This document shows, piece after piece, positions 42,743 through 54,097 of a stretch of DNA of 64,000 nt. Position 1 is the first letter of the stretch. The number at the start of each line of letters is the position of its first letter. This DNA comes from Micrasema longulum (taxonomy: Eukaryota > Arthropoda > Insecta > Trichoptera > Brachycentridae). The translations under genes were made by a program, and so were the position numbers. The notes beneath the pieces were generated by a model. The model was not told where the DNA came from, did not search any database, and saw nothing but the letters and a program-made list of their open reading frames with translations. The DNA lies in NCBI GenBank assembly GCA_022494885.1, contig JAGVSM010004897.1, positions 1-64,000 of the forward strand, given 5' to 3'.

Positions 42743-43145
42743 ATATGTGGTGGATAGGGATTATAAAATGGCAAATGACGGCTTAGCTATTCCCTTTGTA
42801 CCCAGTTTGTATTATACTGATGTAGTTCTCTGTACGGATAACACAACCAAAGGCCAATTTTAAACGATCTTAAATTACACACGGTGCAATAAAGCAACAG
42901 AGTTGAATTGATATTTATTGTATTATGTTGCGGAAAATGTCAGCTATCAAAAAGACCTGGAAGTGCCTCTAGGAATAGCAGGCGCCGCATTCGGCATTAT
43001 GGAGGCTGACTGGAGATACGATATTTACTCGGCGAAAACCAAACGCCGCCTTTGTAAAGCCTGTATTCAATGGGCAATTATCATGGATTTTTAGTTAGCT
43101 AATAAATTAATCTAAAAAATCACAAGCCGATCGGTACTATTCTTA
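42743..43145. other. Unassigned, locally GC-rich near 42960-43070
   Basis: GGAATAGCAGGCGCCGCATT and AACCAAACGCCGCCTTTGTA suggest remnant coding sequence of a transposon, but frames are broken and no family is recognised. Confidence 0.3.
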
Positions 43146-43815
43146 TTAAAATCTGTTAAGAAATAAGGGAGATACAAAGGATTAAATTCTAGTAATTTGA
43201 ATGGTGCCAAAAACAAACAATTCGTGACGTCATCAAGTATGACGTCTTCGGATGTTTTGTGACGTCATCAGATTGTTTTCATCAATGTCTGTGGATTTTA
43301 TAGAGTATTGTAGATAGCTTCCTTTTTCTATGTGTCGTTTGTTTACATTTCCGGCGTCCTGTCACTTATCAAACGCTACGAGTTGTGATTTATATTTATC
43401 ATTTTCATAATAAATTAACATTTAGAAGAGGTTGAAAGCCATAAAATAATAAAAGAAATTTGAGATGTAAGATGTAATCCGTTTTCACTTTCATCTTTCA
43501 GTGCCTGGAACTGGAGTGTGGAGTGGATAAGGGGGGGGCTTAAGATAATATGCAAAGACAACTCTCCTTATATTTCTATCTGTGGCATGTGGCATAACCA
43601 ACATTAAAATGAATGCATTACTCGTGAACTTGTGTGACAAAATTTAATACCAACTTGAGAAACGATCGTTTTCGAAAGACCTTATTTTCGAAACGAAAAT
43701 AATGAATGAAAATATGCATTATAAGGGTTTATATAAACACTAGGAGAATCTTTAAAAAATCTTTTATTTGTAAAGTAGGTTAAATCCGATATTCCTCCCG
43801 AGTGATAATACCCTA
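43146..43815 (+). repeat. Dispersed repeat D, copy 2
   Basis: AAGGATTAAATTCTAGTAAT, three CRE-like TGACGT words between 43225 and 43270, and GGTTAAATCCGATATTCCTC. It is collinear with 17380-18260 without the L2-tailed insertion. Confidence 0.65.
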
Positions 43816-44345
43816 TTCAATTCGTTTATTTAAAAATAAAATATACATAACAAATCAAATTCAAGACGTACATATTATAAAAAGAAAAAAAAAATACATG
43901 AAAGAGACTCTTGTCAAAGTAGTAAGAGAATCCTGCTCCGGAAATCCCATTCGGATACATGTAACAGATTATCATCCAGAGCGATGTTGTTCGGCAAAGT
44001 GGTAGCCTTTCCAACAGGCAGGGTGCTCCTGTTTATCGGAATATGAAACAATCTATGCTGACGCTGTTTAGGTAATTATCAGGAATATACAAACCAATGC
44101 TTATCATAATCTCAAAATTATCAATCATACCGCTCAACAATCGATAAAAATGTGAAGTCAAATGCACTTTCCTTCTAGTCTCTTCTAAACTGTTGTAGAG
44201 CCAAGAATAACACTTATTCTCCACGGATGCGAATCGTGGCACCTTACTAAGACATAAAACAGCAAAATACAGAGTTTTAAGAATTGATGTCTCGGAAGAA
44301 TCTCGGGTGGTTTGAGGTTTGGTGGTTGGTGGTTGGTGGAGGTGT
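43816..44345 (-). pseudogene. LINE RT C-terminal fragment, decayed
   Basis: Minus-strand frames give TRRKVHLTSHFYRLLSGMID then PDNYLNSVSIDCF. They align with TRRNVYLTTHFFRLLRGIID...PDNYLRQRQRRLF in the element at 37642-38292. Confidence 0.75.
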
Positions 44346-46060
44346 AAGGAATGAAGAAAAAAGAAAACGGACGCAGCAAACTCCGATGATAACTGTCATT
44401 AGCCTCCTGAGAGCCTTAACCACGCTTGCCTACTTTACAAGGCATCAGGTTCTTTGACAGGACATCTGCTGTTTTTATCACTTTTCATATATTGTATTTG
44501 TGTACATCAACATTTTAGGTTACTGTAGTGTCATTACTTGTATATTTTTTTTAATTTCATTTAAAATGTATGCCGTCTTAATTTGTATCAAATATTTTGT
44601 TACAAACTTTCGTGTTTTTTCCTCTGAGGTATAATTAAATAGCAGTGGCGTCTTTGATACCAAATTTCTAGTGAAGTTCAAAGTTTAAGGATAAGTATAA
44701 TATGCGTAAATGTTAAGTAAATAACGCAGTACGGACCATGTTTGTAGGCATCTTTGAGCATTTTTATATTGGTTGCTAGTTTTTTATCTTCATAATATGT
44801 TGATATAATGCGAATTACAATACATATTAAGTACTGGTGAATAGCAATGATTTCTTAGTGAGGCTCAGCCTCACTTGCTTCATTTGCTCCTTCGTCCCTG
44901 TTAAATAGAGACGATGCTTCGTAGAACGATAGTTTGAAACGATGTTATGAAAAATGACTATTGTCGCGTCAACATTGCCGTGCAAAACGCGCAGTAGAGT
45001 AAAAAAGACTAACTGTCTACGCCAGTTTACTTTGAATTCGAAGCTGTACGTCGCGTCTTTTTACATTGCTTTGCATACTGACAACAAGTTGAGTTCTGGA
45101 ACTTAAGTTGAATGGAACACAAAATGGGTACTTAGTGCTACATCTAGTGTATATATATCTATCAATGTTTTTTTACAAAAGTTTAGCCGTAGGAGTCAAA
45201 TTCTACATTATTTACTGTTTATACGTTTAATAATTTCATTTTGTTGTATTTATATAGGTACTTATTATGTTTGTCTTGTTGCCAATGTAGCTCAGTTTGC
45301 TATTAACATTTATTATTCTACATCAACATAATTAGGTCTGTGTAACTCGTTACCACAGCTAGCTTCACCAGCTTGCAGCAGTCAACATTTTTGTATCTGT
45401 TTTTTTTTATTGTTAATAATTCGAAAAAAAAAGAGATATCGAAAAGAGATATCCCTTTAAAGGCAACTGATAAATCCCAGATGTAGCTAGAATATTAAAA
45501 ACGTGTATATTTACCATACGTCAGTGATTCATATAATTTATGTTTTTTTTATATCTAACTTCAATAGAAATACCCATATTTAATAAGCACGATGCAGATT
45601 CAAATCATTATAAAGTAAAATCACGGACAAAAACTAAAGAAATAAAATTTTCAGATGAATATTATTCGTGTATGATATATTATTTAAAACAAAAACACTT
45701 TTGTCATTAAAAAACTTCGTACGTATCGGTAAGTATATATAAAAAAATACGTAAGTTTAACGCATCCCGCACAAACAGAAATGACTTTTAAAAAATAACA
45801 GGGAAGTTCTAAGATGTTAAGATTCTAGAAAATCCCGTTGAATAATACAATATTCAACAATGATATGCAGTAAACAAATATCATTAATATTTCTATTTTT
45901 TTAAATTAAGATATACAATAATATCCTTATTACAAGCGAATCTGGTATATGTATTTAAAAGGTTTTGATGTTGCCATAAAAAATGAATAACAGACGTAGG
46001 TCTAACGCACTTCATACGAACAATTGATAATTTTCATAATAAACTTCTAACTTGGTAACG
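44346..46060. other. Unassigned, apparently unique sequence
   Basis: No relation to the repeat families of the window and no coding motif. It includes a 19-bp perfect palindrome AGTGAGGCTCAGCCTCACT at 44857-44875. Confidence 0.4.
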
Positions 46061-47450
46061 TTTGCTTCTTTAAACTCTCAAGCTAAAGAGAGAAACAGAT
46101 ATATAAACGTTCGTTCAATCGTTGAACAACGGTCGAACGAAAATGTTATCAGCACTTAAACTCTCTCTCTTTCTTGCGCGTTACAATGCAACGGAGTACA
46201 AAAGAAACAGATGTATAGAAGTATGTGTATTTTAATATAATGGTATACCTTTAAGCCATCGTGTTTAATTGGCCAAATATGTTTAGCGTTAGTTCTTTCT
46301 GACAAATGTAATAAGCACGAGAGAAAGGAGTGTGAGAAACATAAAACAGCCGGCTTGAAGCGAAACGATACGGCCGCCATTTTCAGTTTTAACCAATACG
46401 TCGTCCGCTTTAGCTAGTGTCATGAGAGAGTTTACCGCGTTGTGTATGTGCCGCCGTCGCGAGTGAATTTTTTCAAGAAATGTCGAAAAAAATCCTGTTG
46501 TATCACGAAAAAAGATGCGGTGAAGCTTCTTATCGATCAAGAAGAGTCAGTGTCATCCCACAATGAGTTAAATGACACGTTTAGCTCGGTTTACAGTGAC
46601 ATTTTAGTGAAAACATAATATCTCTGTGTACCGCGGATATTTTTTTGTGTTAACTTTCGACGTTTTTGCTAGTTTAACGCATATAATCGCCTTTGTTAAA
46701 ATCGTAACTCTCGATTAATTAGGTAAATACTTATTCTAGTATTAGATATAAACAAATACAAACAAATTTCTGGCTGGAAGCATACCATAACATTTCGTCT
46801 ACGAAATCAATAACCATGTTAAAAAATGCATAATACGCGCTGGCAGACAGCCTAGTCTCTATTTGCAAATGATCATTGTTTCGGCGCTTGAATTGTTTCA
46901 AAATCAGTGATATTGAAGATAATACAACTAGTGTTAATGAAGTGAAATTGTGTGAATCGATATTAGATCTTAAAAATGCATATTTCGTACTGAACAACGC
47001 CATTTCAACAAAATCGGTCAATACAGCCCGATTGTTTTCCGCGATATTTTCATTGTTATGGCGATGTTTTCGTAAATCTTTCTCGCAAAAATAGTCTTGT
47101 AGTTAATGATTTTATATAAATAAATTATTTTAGTCTCTGTGTTGCACGTTGCATTGTTTTGGATAAATTAAAAACCAAAGAAAATTTAGTCACAACAAAA
47201 AGGTAAGTGTCAGTGCAAATTTGTTACGAATTTGTCTTTAATTATTTTATTGACTACCCACATAAAAATATACAATAAATATAATAAATTATTTCATATT
47301 CAATTCGATAGGGACGAGGTTGTCAATTTTTTTAATGTTCGAGATTAGCAATTAGCAGAATGGACAATTCTGCTTTCCTTCCATACTTTTACTTTTATTT
47401 GCTTTTTATATATTTTGATATTTTTTTTCATTATGTATTTTTGTATTTTT
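46061..47450. other. Unassigned, higher-GC region with short frames
   Basis: TATATAAACGTTCGTTC at 46100 resembles a TATA box. Short plus-strand frames exist at 46444-46620 (no ATG; ends LNDTFSSVYSDILVKT) and 46876-47094 (starts MFRRLNCFKISDIEDNTTSV). None shows a known domain. It could be an old DNA transposon or a host exon; I cannot tell. Confidence 0.3.
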
Positions 47451-49961
47451 TGGCGTAAGTATAGCCTGTGAGCTCGCCAATACATGACAGATGACATTAA
47501 CATAACCATAGAAAAACATAGCAGTTAAGCTCGCAGAAGTAAAGCAACGTGAATGCAGCAATGCTTGAATAATATTCAATAATATTCTAGTAATAAATAA
47601 TATTATTTGGCCATACGGAACTTTAAAGCACACCTTGGTTTAATTACTAATAGTATTTTATCAGTTAGGTAGTGTATTAAAAAAAAATGTTGCGTACCTG
47701 AAAAAAGCACAAAAAATTATGTTTTTGTAAATGATGTCAGTAGCGACACTCAGAGAGTGGCTTTGTGACGTTTTGACATTTTTTATAAAAAATTCATGGT
47801 GTAGCCGAAATACTGTTATAAAAACGAGGATGTTTTGTTGATTGACGTTAGCAGGCGCTACCCAGGGGCGACTTTGTGACGTGAGAAATTATTTAAAAAA
47901 GAGATTCATGGCGTAGCCGAAATATTGTAATTAAAACGAGGATGTTTTTGTTGATTGACGTTAGCAGGCGCTACCCAGGGGCGACTTTGTGACGTGAGAA
48001 ATTATTTAAAAAAAGAGATTTATGGCGTAGCCGAAATATTGTAATTAAAACGAGGATGTTTTTGTTGATTGGCGTTAGCAGGCGCTACCCAGGGGCGACT
48101 TCATGACGTGATGAAATTATTAATTTAAATATTTTTTTTCATTTTACATGGCGTAGCCGAGATAAGAAATTGCGTGGTGTTTCGAAATTTAACCGTGTAG
48201 GTAGCCGCCTAGTTACAATATTATTTTTGTATTTGTATAACTCCTGTTTTATAATGTTTATGTATTTATCGCTATAAAATTAAACTAAAGATAGTTTTTA
48301 CTTTTAATCGCTATTCGTTTTTTAAATTATGTTTGTAACACCCAATAATATTTATTTTTCAAGTATTCAATGTTATTTTTGCATTTTAATTAATATTGTT
48401 AATATAAAGCGTATTTTTATTTATTCGAATTTACTAGACTGTTTTTATTACAAAAAATAAAAATGCATATTTCTCTATGTATTTTTCTGTTATAAACAAT
48501 CTATTAAAATAATACACATCAAATTTCCATTGTCTGTTGATTTGATTTGCAATCTTCTTTTTTTTTTCGATGGTTAAAACTCTAGGAAATTCAAAGACAA
48601 TAAAATTTTTACTGTCATATATTGGCGAGCTCACACGCTATACATAGCCCTATTTTTTTATTTAGTACTCAATCTTATTTGGCATATTATTTATTACTCC
48701 TATTTCTCACTACAGTGTAAAGTGAGTTCATAGAAACCATATCTCAATTATCATTTCAATAATGTTTTTATATATTAATCTTTTTGTATTGATTTCAATG
48801 ATACTATATTTAGTTTTTTTTCAATACTACTATATTTTAATATTATACTTTTATTTTTTTAATTTTAATGGGCTATGTATAGCGTGTGAGCTCGCCAATA
48901 TATGACAGTAAAAATTTTATTGTCTTTGAATTTCCTAGAGTGTTAACCATCGAAAAAAAAGAAGATTGCAAATAAAATCAACAGACAATGGAAATTTGGT
49001 GTGTATTATTTTAATAGATTGTTTATAACAGAAAAATACATAGAGAAATATGCATTTTTATTTTTTGTAATAAAAACAGTCTAGTAAATTCGAATAAATA
49101 AAAATACGCTTTATATTAACAATATTAATTAAAATGCAAAAATAACATTGAATACTTGAAAAATAAATATTACTGAGTGTTACAAACATAATTTAAAAAA
49201 CGGATAGCGATTAAAAGTAAAAAACTATCTTTAGTTTAATTCTTATAGCGATAAATACATAAACATTATAAAACAGGAGTTATACAAATACAAAAATAAT
49301 ATTGTAACTAGGTGGCTACCTACACGGTTAAATTTCGAAACACCACGCAATTTCTTATCTCGGCTACGCTATGTAAAATGAAAAAAAATATTTAAATTAA
49401 TAATTTTATCACGTCATGAAGTCGCCCCTGGGTAGCGCCTGCTAACGTCAATCAACAAAAACATCCTCGTTTTAATTACAATATTTCGGCTACGCCATAA
49501 ATCTCTTTTTTTAAATAATTTCTCACGTCACAAAGTCGCCCCTGGGTAGCGCCTGCTAACGTCAATCAACAAAAACATTCTCGTTTTAATTACAATATTT
49601 CGGCTACGCCATGAATTTCTTATAAAAAATGTCAAAACGTCACAAAGCCACTCTCTGAGTGACTGACATCATTTCATAATTATCAAAACATAATTATTTG
49701 TGCTTTTTTCAGGTACGCAACATTTTTTTTAAATACACCTACCTAACCGATAAAATACTATTAGTAATTAAACCAAGGTGTGCTTTAAAGTTCCGTATGG
49801 CCAAATAATATTATTTATTATTAGAATATTATTGACATGTAGTTCAAGCATTGCTGCATTCACGTTGCTTTACTTCTGAGAGCTCAACTGCTATGTTTTT
49901 CTATGGTTATGTTAATGTCATCTGTCATGTATTGGCGAGCTCACAGGCTATACTTACGCCA
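47451..49961. mobile_element. Foldback-type palindromic element, 2.5 kb
   Basis: The left arm (47451-48650) and right arm (48870-49961) are inverted copies with a 219-bp spacer. Outer ends are TGGCGTAAGTATAGCCTG and its inverse. Each arm also ends inside with TGTATAGCGTGTGAGCTCGC, so each arm has its own terminal repeats. Each arm holds tandem units of about 114 bp around GCAGGCGCTACCCAGGGGCG: three clear units on the left (47853, 47967, 48081) and two on the right, which accounts for the length difference. A 66-codon frame in each arm has no known motif. No transposase is present. Long subrepeated inverted repeats are typical of foldback elements. Confidence 0.9.
47740..48180. repeat. 114-bp tandem units in left foldback arm
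   Basis: GTTAGCAGGCGCTACCCAGG recurs at 114-bp spacing with GTGACGTGAGAAATTATTTA and GGCGTAGCCGAAATATTGTA. A degenerate first unit starts near 47740. Confidence 0.85.
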
Positions 49962-50309
49962 TTTTAATGATACTGTTGTTTTGTATATTTGATTATGTAT
50001 GAATATAAATTTGTATAATTTATAATTTACATTCTAATATTTATTTCTGATTGTCTTTTTTAAATTGTATTATTTGGAATTTTATTATTCATTACTTACT
50101 TCTTTTTTTTCTGGATTGTTATTATATTGCATCACATGTCATTATATTTGAATCTAATTAATTTTACTGTAAATTTTTTTATTGTTAATTATTATGACTT
50201 GACACGGCTACAGCCTAAAAAGCCTTAATAAGTTCACTTATATTTAAACGAGTGTAATTTTGATAAAATTTTACAGAAAAACATACCTTCTTGACAAATA
50301 AGGTTATAT
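49962..50309. other. Non-coding AT-rich sequence
   Basis: No feature recognised. Confidence 0.4.
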
Positions 50310-50355
50310 CTCAATTTATTTCAACGAAGAGGGAAAATATTTTTGAGGAGGTAAT
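50310..50355 (+). repeat. Family M fragment
   Basis: TTATTTCAACGAAGAGGGAA then AATATTTTTGAGGAGG resembles the M core start. Confidence 0.5.
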
Positions 50356-50524
50356 TTATTTATTTATTTTAATGTACAATACAGAACTACCGTCAATTAC
50401 AATGTACATAGATTATATAATTTAGAACTTATCTACACAAATATGATAAAAAAAGCACAATAGATTATTAAGGTCCATTTAAATAATTGTCAACAAAGAC
50501 GAATAAGTCACCTATACATATTAT
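50356..50524 (-). mobile_element. LINE 3' tail fragment
   Basis: In reverse, AATTGACGGTAGTTCTGTAT runs into TAAAATAAATAAATAAAT. Confidence 0.4.
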
Positions 50525-50638
50525 GATAGATAATTATTATTATTATGGATAACTTAAATAGCGCCATTTTTGTTCAAGGGCGCTTTACAGAGTGATTCTA
50601 GTGATAAATAAATTTGATTGAAGCTTTGAAATTTGTTT
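50525..50638 (-). pseudogene. L2-like LINE 3' tail, separated from its coding part
   Basis: ATTATTATTATTATGGATAA, AATAGCGCCATTTTTGTTCA and AGGGCGCTTTACAGAGTGAT are the 3' end of the L2-like LINE. The coding part resumes at 51238 beyond an inserted LINE. Confidence 0.8.
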
Positions 50639-51237
50639 TTTTTTAATATACTATATAAACAGACTACAAAGACAGCAAAATAATATATTAAAGTTAGTAC
50701 ATGACCTACCCTATTTAACAGCAACTAAAGAAATTTTAAAACAAACTAAGCAATTAAATGTAACTGAACTCTTTTATCTAAAATCCTGAAAATTTATTTA
50801 GTAATTGTAGACGAAGAACTAAAACTTAAAAAAAATTGTAGTAAACATGGACACAATACGAAAATATCAGAAAAATATCATATTCAACTACTTGTATCAT
50901 ATCCACCAACAAGCTACAAAATGTGGCTTGGTGGGATTTTAGTTTTAGTAAAAATATAACAATTGAAATTTTGAATACTGTAAAAATGTATAATTATATT
51001 ATTTAAATTTAAAAAAAATATATATTCTAAAACGAGACAAGGACAGTCAAGACTAATAAACCATTGACTGAAATTATACAATAAACTACCAGACAATACT
51101 AAGCAAAAGACTCAGACAACCTTTACAAAAGATGTTTAAAATATTATTATTAACAGTAGAATGTGAATTTTAAAAGTAAAAATATTTTGTTAAATGTATT
51201 AACCCATAAGGGTTTGTCAATGAAATTTTAAAATAAA
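50639..51237 (+). pseudogene. LINE C-terminal fragment inserted in the L2-like copy
   Basis: Plus-strand pieces ILKLVHDLPYLTATKEILKQ and YNKLPDNTKQKTQTTFTKD are LINE tail blocks. The 3' block CACCAACAAGCTACAAAATG then TGGCTTGGTGGGATTTTAG equals that at 9609-9650. The A-rich tail ends at 51237. ATTTGTT (left) and ATTTTGTT (right) are possible target duplications. Confidence 0.75.
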
Positions 51238-51480
51238 AAAAATATTTTGTTATCACATGCTACGGATTTATTCAAATAATTTAGAGAACAAGTGGAGCCT
51301 CGCACCTCTGCTGGGAGATCATTCCATGCCACATTCACCGAACTTAGTGCACTGTTTGCGTAGAGGTATAATAACCTTTTCGCTCGCCGAAGACGTAGCT
51401 GATCTAAGCGTAAGACGCCTGTCAGTTAGTTCATCTGGAATGCATAGTTCCCTTAGATATTCCGTAGCAGAGAGGAAGAG
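51238..51480 (-). pseudogene. L2-like LINE C-terminus, copy 2
   Basis: Minus strand: EYLRELCIPDELTDRRLTLR, SATS, KVIIPLRKQCTKFGE, nearly the same as the 32976-33790 copy, with an internal deletion of the AFAVAGSTAW block. Confidence 0.85.
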
Positions 51481-51615
51481 TCTTAAACTGGTAATCCCAG
51501 CATGGAAAAGATCCACCTCTCTCGGTAGGCTGTTCAACAGACCAATCATTCTCTGCACAGTCATCAACAACGGTAATTTGTCCTGCATTCTGGAAGACCA
51601 AATGATCTGTGTTGC
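51481..51615 (-). pseudogene. LINE extreme C-terminus
   Basis: Minus strand DKLPLLMTVQRMIGLLNSLP then REVDLFHAGITSLRLFLS resembles the C-terminal end of the 37642-38292 protein (NLPMVITVGRAISMLNNI...DIFHVSKGVFRYKILLLF). It is fused directly upstream of the L2-like fragment. Confidence 0.6.
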
Positions 51616-51799
51616 CGAGCTCTTAAATAGTCGCTCGGTACATATAATATATATCTTTTTTGTTTTTATTAATAAATTTTATAAAAAATACACGTTTTTG
51701 TAAAATTCTAAACATATCTACTTTTACACATCTAACAAATGTTATCACTGTAACTCCAAAAACAGAGACTAACTCTTGTGCTTGGAGAGTGACTTACAC
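51616..51799. other. Unassigned
   Basis: The CACTGTAACTCCAAAAACAG stretch near 51745 resembles 32290-32320. Nothing else. Confidence 0.3.
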
Positions 51800-52482
51800 C
51801 GTTTTATTTGTTTATTTATCGGAGTTTTTATGATTTTAAATACGAGTACATGAAAAAGAAAAAAAAAACATGGGATATATAAAGGAAAAACATAAACCAA
51901 TAATACATTCATACTAATTAAAATTTAATGTTGTTTTTACACGTGTTCAAAAAAATTATTTAGATTAACTTTAAATTTATTTATTGATATATTATTTTAA
52001 TAGTTTTTAGTTCATTGGGGAGATTATTAAAATTTTTTACAGCTTTAAAGACAAACCTTTTTTGACCATGACTTGTGTGGAATTTAGGAATTTTAATATT
52101 ATGTTGGTATCTGAGTGACTTATTTATCTCAAATTCTTTTATTTTTTCTTCTTGATAAATTTGTATAATAGAATTTATTTTATAAAGAGTGTCTACTGTA
52201 TGAACCTTAAATATTTTATATAGACTTTCCGTATTGAATGTTGAGGGTTTCTTTAAAAGTACTTAAATGATTCATCTATGTGCTATTTTAAGAGGGTTTA
52301 ATATATTGGCATATGCACCACTTCATCCTACAATGCCATATTGTAACAAAGATTGTACAATTGAGTAATAAGCTATTTTTCAATGATTGATTTTAAAAAT
52401 ATTCCTTAATCTAATAAATATGCATATACATTATCTAATTCGTTGAATTAGTTCACTAATATGGTCTTTCCATTTTATGATT
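51800..52482 (-). pseudogene. Jockey/CR1-type LINE, RT C-terminus and 3' UTR
   Basis: From 52482 the minus strand reads WKDHISELIQRIRYCICIFI, IAYYSIVQSLLQYGIVG, KPSTFNTESLYKIFKVHTVD, then NIKIPKFHTSHGQKRFVFKA and VKNFNNLPNELKTIK. The 3' UTR ends in ATAAATAAACAAATAAAA near 51805-51820. There are a few in-frame stops. 5'-truncated. Confidence 0.8.
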
Positions 52483-52840
52483 TGGTAATATGGAAGTCTA
52501 GGCATATACAGGGCTTGTGATCCGTCATTGGTTGGTTGAAGTGGTCACTTCACACACTGTGTATCACTCACCGTCGGTAAAAATCTGTTGTCGATTAAAT
52601 TAACCGGTATGAAAAAGTGTATTTATCAGTATTTTCAGGCGTTGCCCAGGGGTGAAATAATTCTGCCAGGTGAATCTCACCGCATCATTGAAGGTTTCAG
52701 CTCTTTTAAGTCGCCGGATAGAGAGCTAAGGAAATGTGGATGTTTGAACATAGGCAGAATGGTGAATGTTACACAGTGTGTAAACAGTCTGCAAGCATTT
52801 GGATGTATTCAAAACATTGTTGAATTCATCGATAAATCGA
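52483..52840 (+). repeat. Family M, divergent and rearranged
   Basis: AATATGGAAGTCTAGGCATA to TTCACACACTGTGTATCACT forward, then inverted-type words (CAGGCGTTGCCCAGG, GTTTCAGCTCTTTTAAG, GAATGGTGAATGTTACACAG), ending TTCAAAACATTGTTGAATTC. Confidence 0.7.
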
Positions 52841-53042
52841 ATGTGATGGTTTTTGAAAGAAATGAAGGTATGATTAAATGTGCAATCACTGTGAATGGAG
52901 TTATACTAAAACAAGTAGAGGAATTTGTGTATCTGGGAAGTATGTTTACTAGGGATGGAAGGATGGTCAGGGCCGGAACAGAGTGAACGGTGCACTTAAA
53001 TCAACCTTGGCAAAAAATGTTTGTCGCAAGAGGCAAAATTAG
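52836..53042 (+). pseudogene. RTE-like LINE RT fragment, forward
   Basis: NVMVFERNEGMIKCAITVNG then EEFVYLGSMFTRDGR is the RTE-type RT region after the catalytic site. It ends at TTTGTCGCAAGAGGCAAAAT, where an inverted copy begins. Confidence 0.8.
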
Positions 53043-53338
53043 CATCACGCCGTTTCCTCGCAAGGGTAGGCAGAGAGGAGAGAACGCCACATCACTCTAT
53101 CTTTGCATACAGATCTAGCTTCCTCTACATTCATACATCTTCTTATGCACGCGCGCCGATTATTCCGACTTTTGACATGTCCATCTTCAAGTATATGTAG
53201 GATTTGGTCATGCCATGTCTTCCTCTATTTCTGCATCCATCAACATTCGCATTGTAAATATTCTTAGCCGTTCTTTCGCTCTCCATTCGCTCTACATGTC
53301 CAAACCAGCGCAGAGCTCCTTTCTAATTTTTGTCGATA

Positions 53339-53534
53339 TTTTTTTTTTTTTTTTGATAAAAATAAATATTTGCGTTCTTATAATTTACGCAAATATTTTA
53401 TTTTGAGGGCCATTTTCAACGAGTTGTAAATAATTCACTATTAGAAAATGGAAATCAAGTTGGGGTAGAGTGGGATTCGAACCACGGATCATTGATCCGT
53501 GAGTCCGAGACACTAGCCACGGGACCACAACCCG
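53339..53534 (-). mobile_element. tRNA-derived SINE with poly(A), in the RTE-like LINE
   Basis: Minus strand: head TCGGGTTGTGGTCCCGTGGC, A-box region near 53509-53520, B box GGTTCGAATCC at 53483-53473, an unrelated body, and a poly(A) of 16 (plus-strand T at 53339-53354). Flanks AATTTTTGTCGATA (53325-53338) and ATTCTATGACCCGATA (53535-53550) are diverged copies of the LINE target. There is no cloverleaf with a proper anticodon arm, so it is not a tRNA gene. Confidence 0.8.
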
Positions 53535-53624
53535 ATTCTATGACCCGATAATGCTTGTCTCAGCCTTACATAATGTACGGATCTCAACATTTGTGCATCT
53601 ATCGTATCGTATTTGTGCATTCCT

Positions 53625-54085
53625 CTCATCCATGCGCTTTGTAGCTGCACGATGATTGGTTATCTAGCTTTAATATATCAACTTTAAAATACCTTAATTT
53701 TGTAAACGGGGTCTAGAATTCCAATCATCTATGCGCTTAGTAGCAGCAAGGCGTGTTGTAATCTTACTCCTTTTTACTATTCATATTATTATTATTTTGT
53801 AATACACTAAATTTATTTGTCAATTTTCAAAATGTGTAAATGGGGGCTAAATTTCTAACTGTCTATGCGCTCTGTAGCTGCAAGACGTCCTGTAATCTAG
53901 CTCCTATCTATTATAATTTTTGATTGATCTTAATTGAAAACGAGGAACTAGAATCCCAACCGTCCATGCGCTCTGTAGCTGCAAGACGTACTGGGATATT
54001 TATTAATTGTACTGCGCCCTTGAGGCGATTTTCACAAAAATGGCGCTTTATAAATTATCCAAATATATATATATATATAGTTTTA
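53625..54085 (+). mobile_element. Short element with L2-like tail in the RTE-like LINE
   Basis: Units CATGCGCTTTGTAGCTGCAC (53631), CTATGCGCTTAGTAGCAGCA, CTATGCGCTCTGTAGCTGCA and CATGCGCTCTGTAGCTGCAA are followed by the tail CGCCCTTGAGGCGATTTTCA, AAAATGGCGCTTTATAAATT and an AT-dinucleotide run in place of (ATT)n. Confidence 0.8.
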
Positions 54086-54097
54086 TCGCACATTCGC

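Noticed and set aside
44857..44875. AGTGAGGCTCAGCCTCACT as a transposon terminus
   Set aside because: A perfect palindrome but no partner end or target duplication was found nearby.
46289..46540. 83-codon minus-strand frame with a hydrophobic C-terminus
   Set aside because: No motif and it overlaps an equally plausible opposite-strand frame; not supported as a gene.
47740..48180. CRISPR-like regular spacing
   Set aside because: Units are contiguous 114-bp tandem repeats without unique spacers, in a eukaryotic transposon.
48434..48634. 66-codon frame in the foldback arm as a gene
   Set aside because: Present in both arms only because they are copies; no motif and no start context.
53460..53534. 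Possible tRNA gene on the minus strand
   Set aside because: A and B boxes are present but the anticodon arm does not pair, and a poly(A) tail with flanking duplication follows; it is a SINE head.
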